From assembly GCF_043290135.1 (NCBI RefSeq), contig NC_134702.1:194092491-194156490 (forward strand): a stretch of DNA of 64,000 nt, written 5' to 3'. Under the pieces are notes generated by a model that worked only from the letters and a program-made list of their open reading frames with translations, had not been told where the DNA came from and did not search any database. Both the position numbers and the translations under genes were made by a program. The stretch comes from Rhipicephalus microplus. Lineage: Eukaryota > Arthropoda > Arachnida > Ixodida > Ixodidae. Positions 53,907 to 64,000 of the stretch are shown one piece after another; positions within the stretch are counted from its first letter, which is position 1, and every line of letters begins with the position of its first letter.

Positions 53907-55103
53907 TGTCACAAAACGAGCGCTCAAAAAAGGGCGAGCCGCCAAATTCTCGCGACGAAGCGCCGAGAGGTCAACGATAAAAAAAAGAAAACAAGCATCC
54001 AAAGACTCCCCGGGCGCGCGTCCTTCTCCCCTCGAAAGCGTAGGTTCGCCAACGAACCTCCTCGCATCGGCGGTCGAGCAAGCCCTAGAACGTTCTCGAT
54101 GAAAAGGGGCGTGGTGATGCAGGGTTGCGTCATCCGTCGTGGACGGCCCTCGTACTTTCTCGCCCTTTCCCCAGCTTTCGCTGCGTATTGCGCCGACGAA
54201 ATGATGAGAACTTTCTGGAATCTCGCGCGGAAAGTATTTAATCGAGCAGCCGAGATGGGAGATCGGGAGAAGAAGGAAGTTAGTGCCAGTGCGCGTGGGG
54301 TTATTCCGCCGCGTCTGTCGGTGAAGGTTTTGTCCTTAGTGACAAAGCAGGAGAAGAACAAATTATGCGCCAGAATGCGTAGGGTGTTCCGCCTTGTGGG
54401 CGAAGCCTTTTGTCTTCCGTGACAAAGGAGGAGAACAAGAGTATTTCCACCTGAGGGGTGAAGACTCGAGCTACAGGCAAGAGTGTGTGTCTACCGCTAT
54501 CGAGCGAAAACGCGTGGCAACAGCTGCGTGTGGGAAACCGACGTGTTTCCGGCGAAGAAGTTTGGAGCCTGGAGAGCGGCCAATTGAAGACGCGAGGTTT
54601 CCTGGAAGAGAAACTTCGGGGGCAGCGGAACGACAACAACGCTGGACTTTGAATGAGTGATTCTCGGAAGAGTATCATTCAGACTTTTGTTCCAAAAAAT
54701 TTGGACTGAATAAGTTTTCTAACTCTTTAGTCTTTAAGTGTCTTGGTTGTTCGATGCATGCGACTGCATTGTAGTGCGTATTGTTGTCTGTGACCATTGT
54801 TTCGAGAGTGGCTGATTGTACTGCGTAGTACGTTGTTTGATTGGTGACATATTGTATTCAACTATTGTCGATTGTGCATACTTGTGCATCGTTTTGATCT
54901 GCCATAATTGAGAATATAATTTTGTTTTGTTTATCAACTCTCGGCTCTGACTTGTTCTTTGGGCCACAGCCAGCGTCCGCTGGCACGCCAAATAGGACCA
55001 CTTCTAAATTGTCCACGCTTTCGTGGTGCGGTTCGGGGAGCCGATGCTTCGGCCCTTGGAATTAGCCCGGCGATCGCCTCGCGAATTAACGGGACCCGTG
55101 ACA
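53907..55103 (+). repeat. 3' LTR of element 1
   Basis: 1197 bp, colinear with 50041-51233 across its whole length. Confidence 0.93.
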
Positions 55104-55108
55104 TCGAG

Positions 55109-55283
55109 CCATCCCTGTAAATGTGCACGTGGTTGCTCTATGTTTGTTCCAGTAGGAATAGACTCAGTTGTTTTAAGGCATGCGTCGGCAAGTCCGATTT
55201 TCTCCACAATCCTAGAATCATTAAGTGAACTCGCGACCTGCTCAAGCCCCTAGGAGGAAGCAGTGACTTTGATGCAGGTGTGT
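55109..55283 (-). pseudogene. LINE segment between the two LTR elements
   Basis: Minus-strand reading continues from the RT thumb (RTHLHQSHC) through LEQVASSLNDSRIVEKIGL-like text to HVHIYRDGS, the first RNase H motif, where the usual catalytic TDGS is RDGS. Its two ends are exactly the target sites of LTR elements 1 and 2. Confidence 0.72.
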
Positions 55284-55287
55284 ACGC

Positions 55288-56147
55288 TGTTGCGCGTCGC
55301 GGCGACCGCAGTCTGCGGGTAGCGGGGCCGATCGCCGTCGCTCCGTCGAGCCAAGGACCAGGGGAGAGCTTTGAGCAAACTTAATGGGTTTATTTACATC
55401 TTTAGTCGCGGCGACCGCAGTCTGCAGATAGCGGGGCCGATCGCCGTTGCTCCGTCGAGCCAAGGACTAGGGGAGAGCTTTGAGCAAACTTAATGGGTTT
55501 ATTTATATCTTTACAGTGCGTTGTCGAGATGACAGAAGAGAAGAGAAGAACGTTGGGCGAGGCACTCCACGCCCTTTTTGTTGACCCCCGTTCCCTAGGT
55601 CCCTAGGTTGGGGATCACTATATAAAACAATGCGGACCAATGGTGATGTGGCAGTTCCTCTCAATGAAGTACCGCCCATCATGTCTGTTCATAGAGGCAC
55701 AACACAGGCTTGCACATACACACATCCTTGCCACTAGTCGCAGCGCTGCCATAGAACAGGGAGGGGGAGAGCGGAAGACGCACGGGCGGCTCGACTCCTT
55801 TGGTGTCAGCCTCGGGCTGCGTTCCCACGAAGAGATCTTAGCGCAGCCTTTTGAGAGGTGCCAGGTTCGTGGAATTTTCTGGGGAGAGCCCTTTGACCAG
55901 CGCCGTCGTCGTCTGCCGGTTAACGCGCTAACGATGCGTGGCTGGCCCAGGCGGGAGATAGAGCGGCGGCTCCAAAACCCTCTTTGGCGACATTCCACCG
56001 CGTTGGCGCCGCTGTCAATCAGTAGGCGCCGTCTCGTGGGGCCGGCCTCTGTTGCTTCCTCCGTCCAGCCGTGGCGAGACTGTCCTTTTGGCACTAATCC
56101 GGCGTGGCAAATGACCCGCTGGGTCAAGGCATAGCTTGATCGCTACA
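55288..56147 (-). repeat. 3' LTR of element 2, with 109-bp internal duplication
   Basis: GTCGCGGCGACCGCAGTCTG starts at 55296 and again at 55405. The 109-bp unit runs through TTTATTTACATCTTTA. The other LTR has a single unit, so the duplication arose in this LTR only. Confidence 0.93.
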
Positions 56148-57283
56148 GCTCCTCCGCCGACGGGAAGATCTCGGACGTCGGGTAGTATCAGCTGCTCGAC
56201 GGGAAAGATCACAGTAACCGCAGTCTCCCAACACCATTGAAACCACAAAGACCAACCGCTAGAACCAGCAAGCGCCGGCAATGAGTTTTCGGCAACCAGG
56301 CTGGTCTTTGAAATGTGCCACAATGCATCTACGCTTTTTTTTTCTTTTAAATGGCAACCACACTAATACTCTTGCTCATAGCTAAAAATTTCAATTACTC
56401 CAAATACCCCTTAAAATCATTACGGAAAAACGTCCCTCAACGTTCCGTATAACATGACGCTCAGCTAAAGAATTCAACTGATCCCTGAGCACATACTAAA
56501 ATAACCAAGGGTGATGCAATTTCGTATACTAACACGCTCATTTGCTGAATGTAGTTTCATGTCAGCCCCTGCTTTTAAAGAACGCACAAGACTTTGCTGT
56601 GTGCGCTAGCACGACATCTTACTCTCATCCAAAGAGCGCTAGCATACCCCCACGCACCTAACCATAGGCGATATCTCTCTCACCTAGGTATCCCTAAACC
56701 CTCATCTGAACGTGAATTTTCTCAAGGAACAAACGCAAGGAACAATCACACTTGATGTACACGTCAGGAGTGCGTAACAAAACAGGCGTTAATTTTGCGC
56801 TACACAAAAACTGGCACGAAGCATAGAAACTCCTGCTCCGCTCGACCAACGTTACCACGCTTTCCAATTTAGCGGGCGAACCACACTTCATTTACGATTT
56901 TTGTTTTCTCAAAGAAAAACTAATTTCGAAGCAGTCGGTTGGCCGACGCGGGTCACTTCTTCCGCATAACGCTTAACAATTCAACTCGAAATTTTGACAA
57001 AGCTTATACGCAAACAAAATCTAGAGGGAAGAAAAAGTATCCAAGCAAACTAGCTGTGGAGATGACACAGGTACACCACTTTAAAACCAAATATAACCAA
57101 ACAAGTTTGTTTCCAAAAAAAACTCCTGTGTCTGACTCTCCCGTTTACAGCCGTCGCTCTCCCTTCAGCCGTACACGCGGCGGTCGTGGTCTTCTACTCT
57201 GAAAACGCGCGAGGCGACAACGTGCACGAGCAACAAGCTGAACTGCAGCGTTACGCCTCATTCGCGATTTTGGCGGGCTTCTG
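56148..57283 (-). other. Non-coding 3' internal region of element 2
   Basis: No protein domain is readable. GGCGGAGGAGC on the minus strand, directly before the 3' LTR (56148-56158), is a plausible polypurine tract. Confidence 0.6.
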
Positions 57284-58343
57284 TCAGTTCGGCGTAGGGG
57301 ACCGGAGCGATGCGTGGGACAGTGGCCATGCCTTCTTTGGGCTAGCTGGCGTGTGGTGTTTAGCTATTGCGGATTTTCCTATTCCTCTAGGACCCCTTCT
57401 ACAATCCCGTTTCCGCAAAGCTTTAAATCTCCTGCGTACATTCCGTCGCGGGGATGAGCGCTGGGGCCTACCCTTCCGCCGTTGGAACCTTACTTTACGC
57501 CACAAAGGACCTTTCTTTGAACTGGCTGGTAACCTACTCTTGGGCCGCTCGCCCGGCTGATTGCCCCCTCTTTCACCCCTTCGCTTTGTCGCTCGCGTAC
57601 GCCTCTCTCGTTTCCGGTGACGTCTGCGACCCACCTGTCCTGCACCGCTTGTAAATTTGTTGCAGGTTGAGTTATCAATGGTTTTACCGCTCAAGGGTGC
57701 CTCTGCACCACCTGCCAGTGTTTCGGCACTTTGATTTCCTGGCTCTGTCGCCTTGTCTGGCCGATTCACCTGTGCTAACGCTGTACTCAGGTGCACCCTG
57801 AAACGTTCTGTGGATAGAACGGAAAGACCGGCGCTCTCCACGCAATTCCATTCGCGAACCCGCTTTCCTCTTACCTTTCGTCCGGTTGCTCGGACGCATG
57901 CAATGTAATTTTGACGCTGCTGCAAAGCTCTTATTTGCTACGCTGACAGGTTTTGCGCCTTCTTTTACACGCGTAGTACTGTTCGTCTTTCTCGCGGATT
58001 TGCGACGTCTCTTTCGTCTGCGCCGCTTTTTGCGTGTCGCTTCCGAGCCTCCCGATCGCATCTGACACTCGTGAACCCTCTCACAGCTTTCGTCAGCTGT
58101 CTCAGTCGCGCGGTCTAATTGATTTTCGACCTGGTCATCTTTATTCTCACCCTCTAGACCGGCGGACTGGCTAACACACTTAGGAATAATGCAGCTGCTT
58201 GCCTTCGAAAAATCTTCCTCGCATTCCTGAGAGCTGTCTGCAACTGCACTAATACTATTCTCTACGCTCGCTGCTTTTGAGCCTTCTCCGGTGTTCTTGC
58301 CTACTTCGACCTCATTTGCAAGATCCACCGCCGCGACAAACAC
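57284..58343 (-). pseudogene. Basic second ORF of LTR element 2 (frame uncertain)
   Basis: Two overlapping frames: 58343-57684 (219 codons) with a very basic patch RKKRRRRKRRRKSARK, and 57925-57284 (213 codons), also Arg/Lys-rich. They probably belong to one reading broken by a frameshift near 57820. No zinc knuckle, protease or RT signature is visible. The region may be a Gag C-terminal RNA-binding tail or an accessory ORF; function not assigned. Confidence 0.4.
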
Positions 58344-58366
58344 AGTTAAGGTCTGTGCCAGATTCT

Positions 58367-59152
58367 CTAAGCTATTCTAGCTGTTTCGCTAACAGTTAAC
58401 TGGCAAAGCACCTCGTCGCACTCGCTTTGGCCTTCGTCGGCCTCTCTACTCAGCGCAGCTTCCTGACGCGCCTCGCTTTCAGACTCCCGTCTTTCAGCTT
58501 CGCACTTTCTTTCAGACTCTTGCCTGAGCTGCTCTATTTTTCTGCTGACGGAAGTTCCGAATAACCTGAGCATTTCTGCCTTAACTACGTCGTAGTTGTT
58601 CACGTCCTGCTCACTGAGTCGCGCAACAGCTTCATCTGCCTCGCAAAGCAGAACCGTTAGTAGCCTTTGACACCATGTGTCTCGCTCAAATGACAGTTCC
58701 TCGCACTTCCGCTCAAATATTTTAAAGTACAAGCCAATATCTCCTGAATCTGTATATGGCTGCATGTACCTAGACATCCAGTACTCGGCCTTCAAGTTGC
58801 GATAAGGTACCACTTGCTGGGGACTACTGCCTGACCTCTTTCTCAACTCGAGTTCTCGTTTGCGGATCGCAATCTCGTGCTCCAATCTTTCTATTTCACG
58901 CTCGCTTTTTAAGCGGCGTTTCTCTCTCTCAGACTGCTGTCGCCTTTCCCGACGCTCCTGTTCCTCACGCCTTTCCTGACGCTAATGTTCCTTTTGAATC
59001 TCGTTCCACGTTTCTTTAATATCTTCACTGGTCAGATTCAAGCCCTCGATAGCGCCAACAATTGCGTGTTTCTTCATCCCCGCATCTACTTCTGCTCCCA
59101 GCTCCTCCCCCAGAATCATGAGCTGATTCTTCAACAAACGCTTCCAATCCAT
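58367..59152 (-). pseudogene. Gag-like protein of LTR element 2
   Basis: The ATG at 59152-59150 opens a 261-codon frame with one TAG at 58984-58982 where CAG would fit. The N-terminus MDWKRLLKNQLMILGEELGA is followed by a Glu/Arg-rich coiled coil (EERERRQQ-like, then IERLEHEIAIRKRELELRKR). A capsid block follows: YMQPYTDSGDIGLYFKIFER, WCQRLLTVLLCEADEAVARL and NNYDVVKAEMLRLFG, resembling SCAN-like Gag of Ty3 elements. It ends in an acidic/basic tail. It could package element RNA if supplied with pol in trans. Confidence 0.75.
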
Positions 59153-59413
59153 GACAGAGAACTAGTGTGGTGCAGCTCACTCTCTACCCAGAAGTTCCGT
59201 AAACAACTGCTTCTGTGGTAGCCTCTACCAGCGAAAAGATTGCACTTCTATCTTATCAGCCTGGCAACCAAAAAGCCAAAGCCAGCACTCACCAGTCCAC
59301 AGCTGCCAGTCTCCATGATCTCGGCGTGTTGTTTATTCTCCGTCCTCCGGGCTCACATTCAACCGCTTGCCTTCCAGTTGTTGTAGTGGTTCGGAAGGAA
59401 GGTCGCTGATGGC

Positions 59414-59431
59414 ATCCCACCGCTGCCACCA
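59414..59431 (-). other. Primer-binding site of element 2 (tRNA-Leu type)
   Basis: On the minus strand TGGTGGCAGCGGTGGGAT starts 2 nt after the LTR. Its complement, ATCCCACCGCTGCCACCA, matches the 3' end of animal tRNA-Leu (AAG/TAG type) including CCA, from memory of that tRNA. Confidence 0.85.
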
Positions 59432-59433
59432 GT

Positions 59434-60180
59434 TGTTGCGCGTCGCGGCGACCGCAGTCTGCGGGTAGCGGGGCCGATCGCCGTCGCTCCGTCGAGCCAA
59501 AGACCAGGGGAGAGCTTTGAGCAAACTTAAAAGGTTTATTTACATCTTTACAGTGCGTTGTCGAGATGACAGAAGAGAAGAGAAGAACGTTGGGCGAGGC
59601 ACTCCACGCCCTTTTGACCCCCGTTCCCTAGGTCCCTAGGTTCGGGATCACTATATAAAACAATGCGGACCAATGGTGATGTGGCAGTTCCTCTCAATGA
59701 AGTACCGCCCATCATGTCTGTTCATAGAGGCACAACACAGGCTTGCACATACACACACCCTTGCCACTAGTCGCAGCGCTGCCGTAGAACAGGGAGGGGG
59801 AGAGCGGAAGACGCACGGGCGGCTCGACTCCTTTGGTGTCGGCCTCGGGCTGCGTTCCCACGAAGAGATCTTAGCGCAGCCTTTTGAGAGGTGCCAGGTT
59901 CGTGGAATTCTCTGGGGAGAGCCCTTTGACCAGCGCCGTCGTCGTTTGCCAGTTAACGCGCTAACGATGCGTGGCTGGCCCAGGCGGGAGATAGAGCGGC
60001 GGCTCCAAAACCCTCTTTGGCGACATTCCACCCCGTTGGCGCCGCTGTCAATCAGTAGGCGCCGTCTCGTGGGGCCGGCCTCTGTTGCTTCCTCCGTCCA
60101 GCCGTGGTGAGACTGTCCTTTTGGCACTAATCCGGCGTGGCAAATGACCCGCTGGGTCAAGGCATAGCTTGATCGCTACA
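59434..60180 (-). repeat. 5' LTR of element 2
   Basis: 747 bp, single-unit version. It contains a TATATAAAA string near 59651 on the plus strand, whose reverse is TTTTATATA. Open frames of up to 169 codons in both LTR copies lack domains and are not treated as genes. Confidence 0.93.
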
Positions 60181-60184
60181 ACGC

Positions 60185-60945
60185 CTCAGTAATCGATGAG
60201 CAATGGTAGCTGACAGTAGGACGTATGTCATTCGGGGCCTTTACACTGCGAGGCTCGCCAGGTGGTGAGAAGGGGTCCTGGCATAATGCCAGAGGTGCAT
60301 GCGCATTGTCTCGGTAATTATATGCGTCTATATTGTGTGATCTTGATTGATGGCAATGGTTTCAGCCGTTGAAGCACTGCGGGGTAATCCTAGGCATATC
60401 CTAAGTGCTTGGGCTTGAATGCTCTGAACTGCGCGCAGGATGGTCTTGCCGGTGTTAGATATTGCGGGTAAGATGTATTGTAAGAATCCGATGAACAGCA
60501 CTTTGTACAGTTGTAGCATGAATGGTATGGGCACTCCCCAATTCTTTCCTGCAAAAAATTTGAACATGTGACATGAGACATATTTCACGTGTGGAGTTCA
60601 CAACATGTATCTGTCTATTATTACTCCCAAAAACTTGTGGCTTTTGCTGAACGATATCCGTTCTTCATTAATCGATATGCTGTAAGCAGACATTATTTTC
60701 CGTGTGAACACTACCACTGCACATTTTCCGCAGAAAAACTCGAGGCCTTGTTCACGATGGTAGCATGACGTCGTTGTAGCAGCCTTCTGAAGGCGGGCGC
60801 GAAGCTGAGGCCTTGTCACACCAGATGTCCAAATGCAGATGTCATTATCGTAGACACAAAGTTCTACAGTGCTAGATAGCGGCTCGACTATTCTAATAAA
60901 AGTTAGATTGAAAAGTGTAATGCTTAGCACCCTCACTAAGGAACT
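60185..60945 (-). pseudogene. LINE RT catalytic half (YADD region to thumb)
   Basis: Minus-strand frame 60936-60598 has VLSITLFNLTFIRIVEPL, then CVYDNDICIWTSG, where the family YADD box reads YDND, and SHKFLGVIIDRYML. A second frame to 60328 has KNWGVPIPFMLQLYKVLF and QSIQAQALRICLGLPRSAST (the thumb-region CLGLPR motif of I-clade RT). It continues across the LTR element 2 insertion. The upstream RT is missing. Confidence 0.8.
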
Positions 60946-60950
60946 TTTCG

Positions 60951-61234
60951 GCTGCTGTTATCATCAGGTGTTCAGCCATTCACTGTCATCAAGTAAAATG
61001 ACCTCAGCTGTAAGTATAATTTGCTCAACGTGCTGAGGAAATTTATTTGCTCGCCCAGCTACACATTGGTCAACAGCAACTGGTCGATGCATGACGTTGA
61101 CACATGCGTCACATTCTCCTTCAGTCCGGGAGACCAAGTTTGGATTTACTCCTATTCTTTGGATTTACCCCCGTTCGGATTTACCCCTGGAGACCTAGTT
61201 TGGATTTTCCCTGTAAAAATTACCTTGCCACGCA
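60951..61234. other. Unassigned sequence
   Basis: Contains a short triplication of TTTGGATTTAC(T/C)CC at about 61138-61205 and nothing else I can name. Confidence 0.45.
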
Positions 61235-61683
<449 letters not shown>

Positions 61684-61689
61684 CATGAC

Positions 61690-62109
61690 AAAGAAAGACG
61701 CTGGCGCTTCGGTGCGTGGGCAGCTAAGCGAAGGTAGAGGAAGATGAAGACAGAATAAGAACAGCTGGCCCAGGATCGGGTGTTGTCTCTTTTTCTCTGT
61801 CTAGTACATCACAATATATATAGTCGCGAGCAAAACAAAACGTACCTTCAGGAGTTCAGCTGAACCAGAGCAAGAAAAACGTTCTCTTCCTCTTCTCAGC
61901 CCAAAACGAGTGGGAGCCACAGCGGCTCGTTGATAAATGGGTGCATTACCCCCTATCCCAAGAAGCATCGTCTCGATGCTGTACATGAAGGCAAAAAAGA
62001 GAATGAGCCGAAAATACTATGCAAGCAAAATGAATGGTGTAAGGCGGAGTAACCTAGTCGGTTGTGGAGTCAAGAGTGTAATGAGAAATGAGAAAAGTAG
62101 GAAAGATTG
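61690..62109. other. Unassigned sequence
   Basis: No recognisable element up to the start of the composite retroposon copy. Confidence 0.4.
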
Positions 62110-63215
62110 TAAGAAAAAGCTGAAACATAAATGGCACCATATCCATGGAGTGAATGATGGAGAGTGGGGCGAAGCATTCGTCCGTCCATTCGTTCTTGCA
62201 TCCGTCCTTCCATGCGTCCGTCTGTGTGACCGTCCATGCGTTCGTCCCTGCGTTCGTCCATGCATTCGCCCTGCGTCCGTTCATGCGTCCATCCATGCAT
62301 CTGTCTGTTTGTCCATTCGTCCATCTATTCAACACTCCAAGTACCACCATCTCACATCTTTTAATCATATATTCCCCATATAGAAGCACCGCCATCCAGC
62401 GGACATTCCAAGGACTAAACAAGAGAAGGTACACGCACACTTTCTTACGGTTTGCGCTTCGGGTCTACTTATCACCTTTAACCACCTCGAGTTGATGGTA
62501 TATACTAGTTCACGTATTAATGGCACTGTGGCCCAACGCTCGCTAAACCATTCTAAAACCAAGGAGGTTACGCCCAGCGAGAATAACGTAGCAACCTTTT
62601 CCTGTCAGATAGGGCTCAATGTACCATACGAGCACACACCCACGGCTACGAGAATCGGCAACTACAAACCTGTATGAATATGGTTTTGATTATCAAACCA
62701 TTGGTTTAGAAAACACCTGGCATCTTTCGTTAAGCAGGTGGCGTCTTCTTTTTGTTTTGCTTTGGAGACATCTGGCGTCTTTTCGTTTTACTTTTAGAAA
62801 ACATCTGGCGTCCTTCGTTGGTTTACTTCAACAATCAACGTCATTTTGAACAAAATTTTTTATTGTTAATTCACGCACAGAAGAAATCTCACCAGGCACT
62901 ACCTTGGAGGTAAACAAGGGCTGCTACTGGGAATGAGAGACAGCAGAAGTCAGCTTTTCAGACTTCTACTTCCACTAACGTCTCCTACTGGAACTTGCCA
63001 ATGGCTGCTAATGGGGAATGAGAGACAGGAGCATTTGGCTTTTAGGTAACGCGCACGCCGCGAACTCTTTATTGTTCAACAAAGCACAGGAGAAATCTCC
63101 CACCGGCACCACCTTGCAGGTCTAAATGTAACACTTGTTACACACTATGACTACGAGGGACGAACGTGTGCCGCTTTAAGGAGCTTCGCCCTTGAAAAGA
63201 CGCGAAGTTACCAAT
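62110..63215 (+). mobile_element. Composite retroposon with VNTR, copy 2
   Basis: It shares with 15166-16053 (inverted) the block ATGGCACCATATCCATGGAG, a VNTR of CGTCCGT/CATGCGT repeats (62175-62330), ACTCCAAGTACCACCATCTC, CATCCAGCGGACATTCCAAGG, and the tail with CACCGGCACCACCTTGCAGG and ACTACGAGGGACGAACGTGT. The tRNA-like head is absent. Extra sequence with three TCTGGCGTC-type repeats lies at 62700-62820. Confidence 0.6.
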
Positions 63216-63238
63216 AAAGTCAGTCAGTCCACTGGTGA

Positions 63239-64000
63239 TTACCCGCGCGAAAAGTATGGTTTGAGCCGTGAAACGTGAAAGACTTCAGTTTGCGGGGGGC
63301 AACGGGAACGTCTTGAAGCGCCTTCTGGGAGAACCTCATAAGTAACGTCGCTGAGACGTCGCACGACTTTGTAAGAGCCGAAGTCACGGCGAAGAAGCTT
63401 TTCTAAGCGGCCATGCTGTCGGATAGGGGTCCACACCCAGACTTCATCACCAGGCTTGAAGTATTTTCATGGTGACGAAGATTGTAGCGGCGCGTGTCTG
63501 CGGTTTGGTGGTATTGAATATGACAATTCATGATATTAAAATGGTATCCAAAATGACAATTCTCGGGTTTTAGAGAAAGCGCCACTGTTCTGATTGCCTG
63601 AAAAACTGCCTGAAGGCGTTGGACGTATTGGTTAAATGTGTCTGCAACGACTATGACGTCATCAAGGTAAACAAGATGAGATTGCCGTTTGAGCCCCGTA
63701 AGAGCCGTATCTATCATTCTTTGGAAAGAAGCTGGCGCTGAGCATAGACCGAAAGGCAACACTTCAAACTAGTATAGGCTGTCGGGAGTAATAAAAGCCG
63801 TCTTTTAGCGGTCACGCTTATCCACTGCCCTTTGCCAGTAGCCGCTACGCAAATCTATGAAGGAAAAATACTTAGCGTTGCGTATACGCTCCAACGAGTC
63901 ATCTATCCGTGGTAGAGGATAAACGTCCTTTTTGGTGACCTTGTTCAGTTTATGGTAATCAACACAAAAGCGCAACGTACCATTCTTCTTCTTTACTAGC
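63239..64000 (-). pseudogene. Minus-strand Ty3/gypsy pol: RT joined to integrase C-terminus
   Basis: From the window edge: [56 protein letters not shown], then VYLDDVIVVA (catalytic YLDD) and LKPENCHFGYH. At about 63540 the reading jumps to TADTRRYNLRHHEN, then EVWVWTPIRQHGRLEKLLRR, FGSYKVVRRLSDVTYEV (the GPY/F-type integrase tail) and HVSRLKPYF, ending at 63239. RNase H and the integrase core are deleted, and one frameshift lies near 63450. The element continues past the window. Confidence 0.8.

Larger units (their letters stand above)
50041..55103 (+). mobile_element. LTR retrotransposon 1 with TSD TCGAG, pol deleted
   Basis: LTRs at 50041-51233 and 53907-55103 both begin TGTCACAAAACGA and end CCCGTGACA. 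TCGAG flanks the element at 50036-50040 and 55104-55108. A primer-binding-site-like TGGCGTCCGCGACAGGGA follows the 5' LTR, and a polypurine tract precedes the 3' LTR. Internally there is gag with SCAN-like and zinc-knuckle regions and a protease, then nothing for RT, RNase H or integrase. By hand count the LTRs differ at roughly 8% in two sampled blocks (about 260 and 172 bp). Confidence 0.92.
55288..60180 (-). mobile_element. LTR retrotransposon 2 with TSD ACGC, pol absent
   Basis: LTRs at 59434-60180 (5') and 55288-56147 (3') begin TGTAGCGATCAAGC and end GACGCGCAACA on the minus strand. ACGC flanks the element at 55284-55287 and 60181-60184. A tRNA-Leu-type primer-binding site follows the 5' LTR. 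One gag-like protein and a basic second ORF are present; there is no protease, RT or integrase. By hand count the LTRs differ at about 8 positions over the ~519 bp nearest their minus-strand 5' ends (~1.5%), so it is younger than element 1. Confidence 0.92.
48690..60950 (-). mobile_element. Minus-strand I-clade LINE, split by three insertions
   Basis: Pieces on the minus strand: RT from YxDD to thumb (60945-60185), thumb/linker and start of RNase H (55283-55109), the rest of RNase H (50035-50010 and 49740-49228), and the C-terminal region plus a pyrimidine-rich 3' UTR (49227-48690). Excising LTR element 2 and LTR element 1 with their duplicated target sites restores codon-perfect reading across both joins. 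The LINE is 5'-truncated inside RT at about 60950. Its 3' end is inserted against the Ty3 element. Confidence 0.82.

Noticed and set aside
55618..56134. 164-169-codon frames in the LTRs of element 2
   Set aside because: Open on both strands of a GC-rich LTR and shared by both LTRs; better explained as LTR sequence.
57186..57560. Plus-strand 124-codon frame in element 2
   Set aside because: Antisense to the element's own basic ORF; no domain, probably a shadow.

Overview
The window looks like intergenic or intronic DNA of a hard tick (Ixodidae; a Rhipicephalus-like metastriate is my best guess). The call rests on three copies of a SINE that I recognise as the tick element Ruka, on RTE/BovB-like and RNase H-bearing I-clade LINEs of the type common in tick genomes, on very long (TA)n arrays, and on the lack of any bacterial gene organisation. 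I recognise no host protein-coding gene, no functional tRNA or rRNA gene and no CRISPR array. Nearly everything that can be named is a mobile element or a repeat derived from one.

Layout. 1-6.2 kb: microsatellites, a ~146-bp satellite-like repeat, an orphan zinc-knuckle ORF1 fragment of an I/Jockey-type LINE, and a GC-rich MITE-like element. 6.3-11.1 kb: a long I-clade LINE (+) whose ORF1 is almost open but whose reverse transcriptase has been deleted. 11.1-19 kb: a 448-bp tandem unit carrying a tRNA-like module, Ruka, foldback repeats, a composite retroposon with a VNTR, and a terminal-inverted-repeat element that contains tandem GC-rich boxes and a well-spaced TATA/initiator pair. 19.25-22.1 kb: a decayed RTE LINE headed by a tRNA-Gly-like module. 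22.1-27.2 kb: mostly unassigned. 28.2-31.55 kb: a CR1/L2-type LINE in two opposed pieces, with a 2A-like motif in ORF1; the arrangement fits a twin-priming 5' inversion. 32.8-35.9 kb: a second, better preserved RTE copy with a perfect 32-bp palindrome at its 5' edge. 37.4-40.06 kb: a small LTR element with mirror-image microsatellites on its two sides and a TIR element inside its gag. 41.5-43.9 kb: an I-type ORF2 relic. 43.9-48.69 kb: a Ty3/gypsy element with gag, protease, RT, RNase H and integrase, full of stops.

48.69-60.95 kb is a nested structure. One minus-strand I-clade LINE is split by a Ruka SINE, by LTR retrotransposon 1 (50041-55103, target duplication TCGAG) and by LTR retrotransposon 2 (55288-60180, minus strand, target duplication ACGC). 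Removing the insertions makes the LINE reading run through. Both LTR elements keep LTRs, primer-binding site, gag and polypurine tract but have lost RT, RNase H and integrase. They look like gutted elements moved in trans. 61-64 kb holds another tRNA-unit copy, a (TA)n array, a second composite/VNTR copy and the edge of a minus-strand Ty3 element that continues beyond the window.

If anything here is a new system, the best candidates are the repeated pattern of gag-only LTR elements, the tRNA-bearing 448-bp tandem unit with (TA)n ends, the promoter-like TIR cassette at 17.4-17.8 kb, and the GAAAC/stem motifs that resemble degenerate hammerhead cores. All readings were done by eye without alignment or database search.
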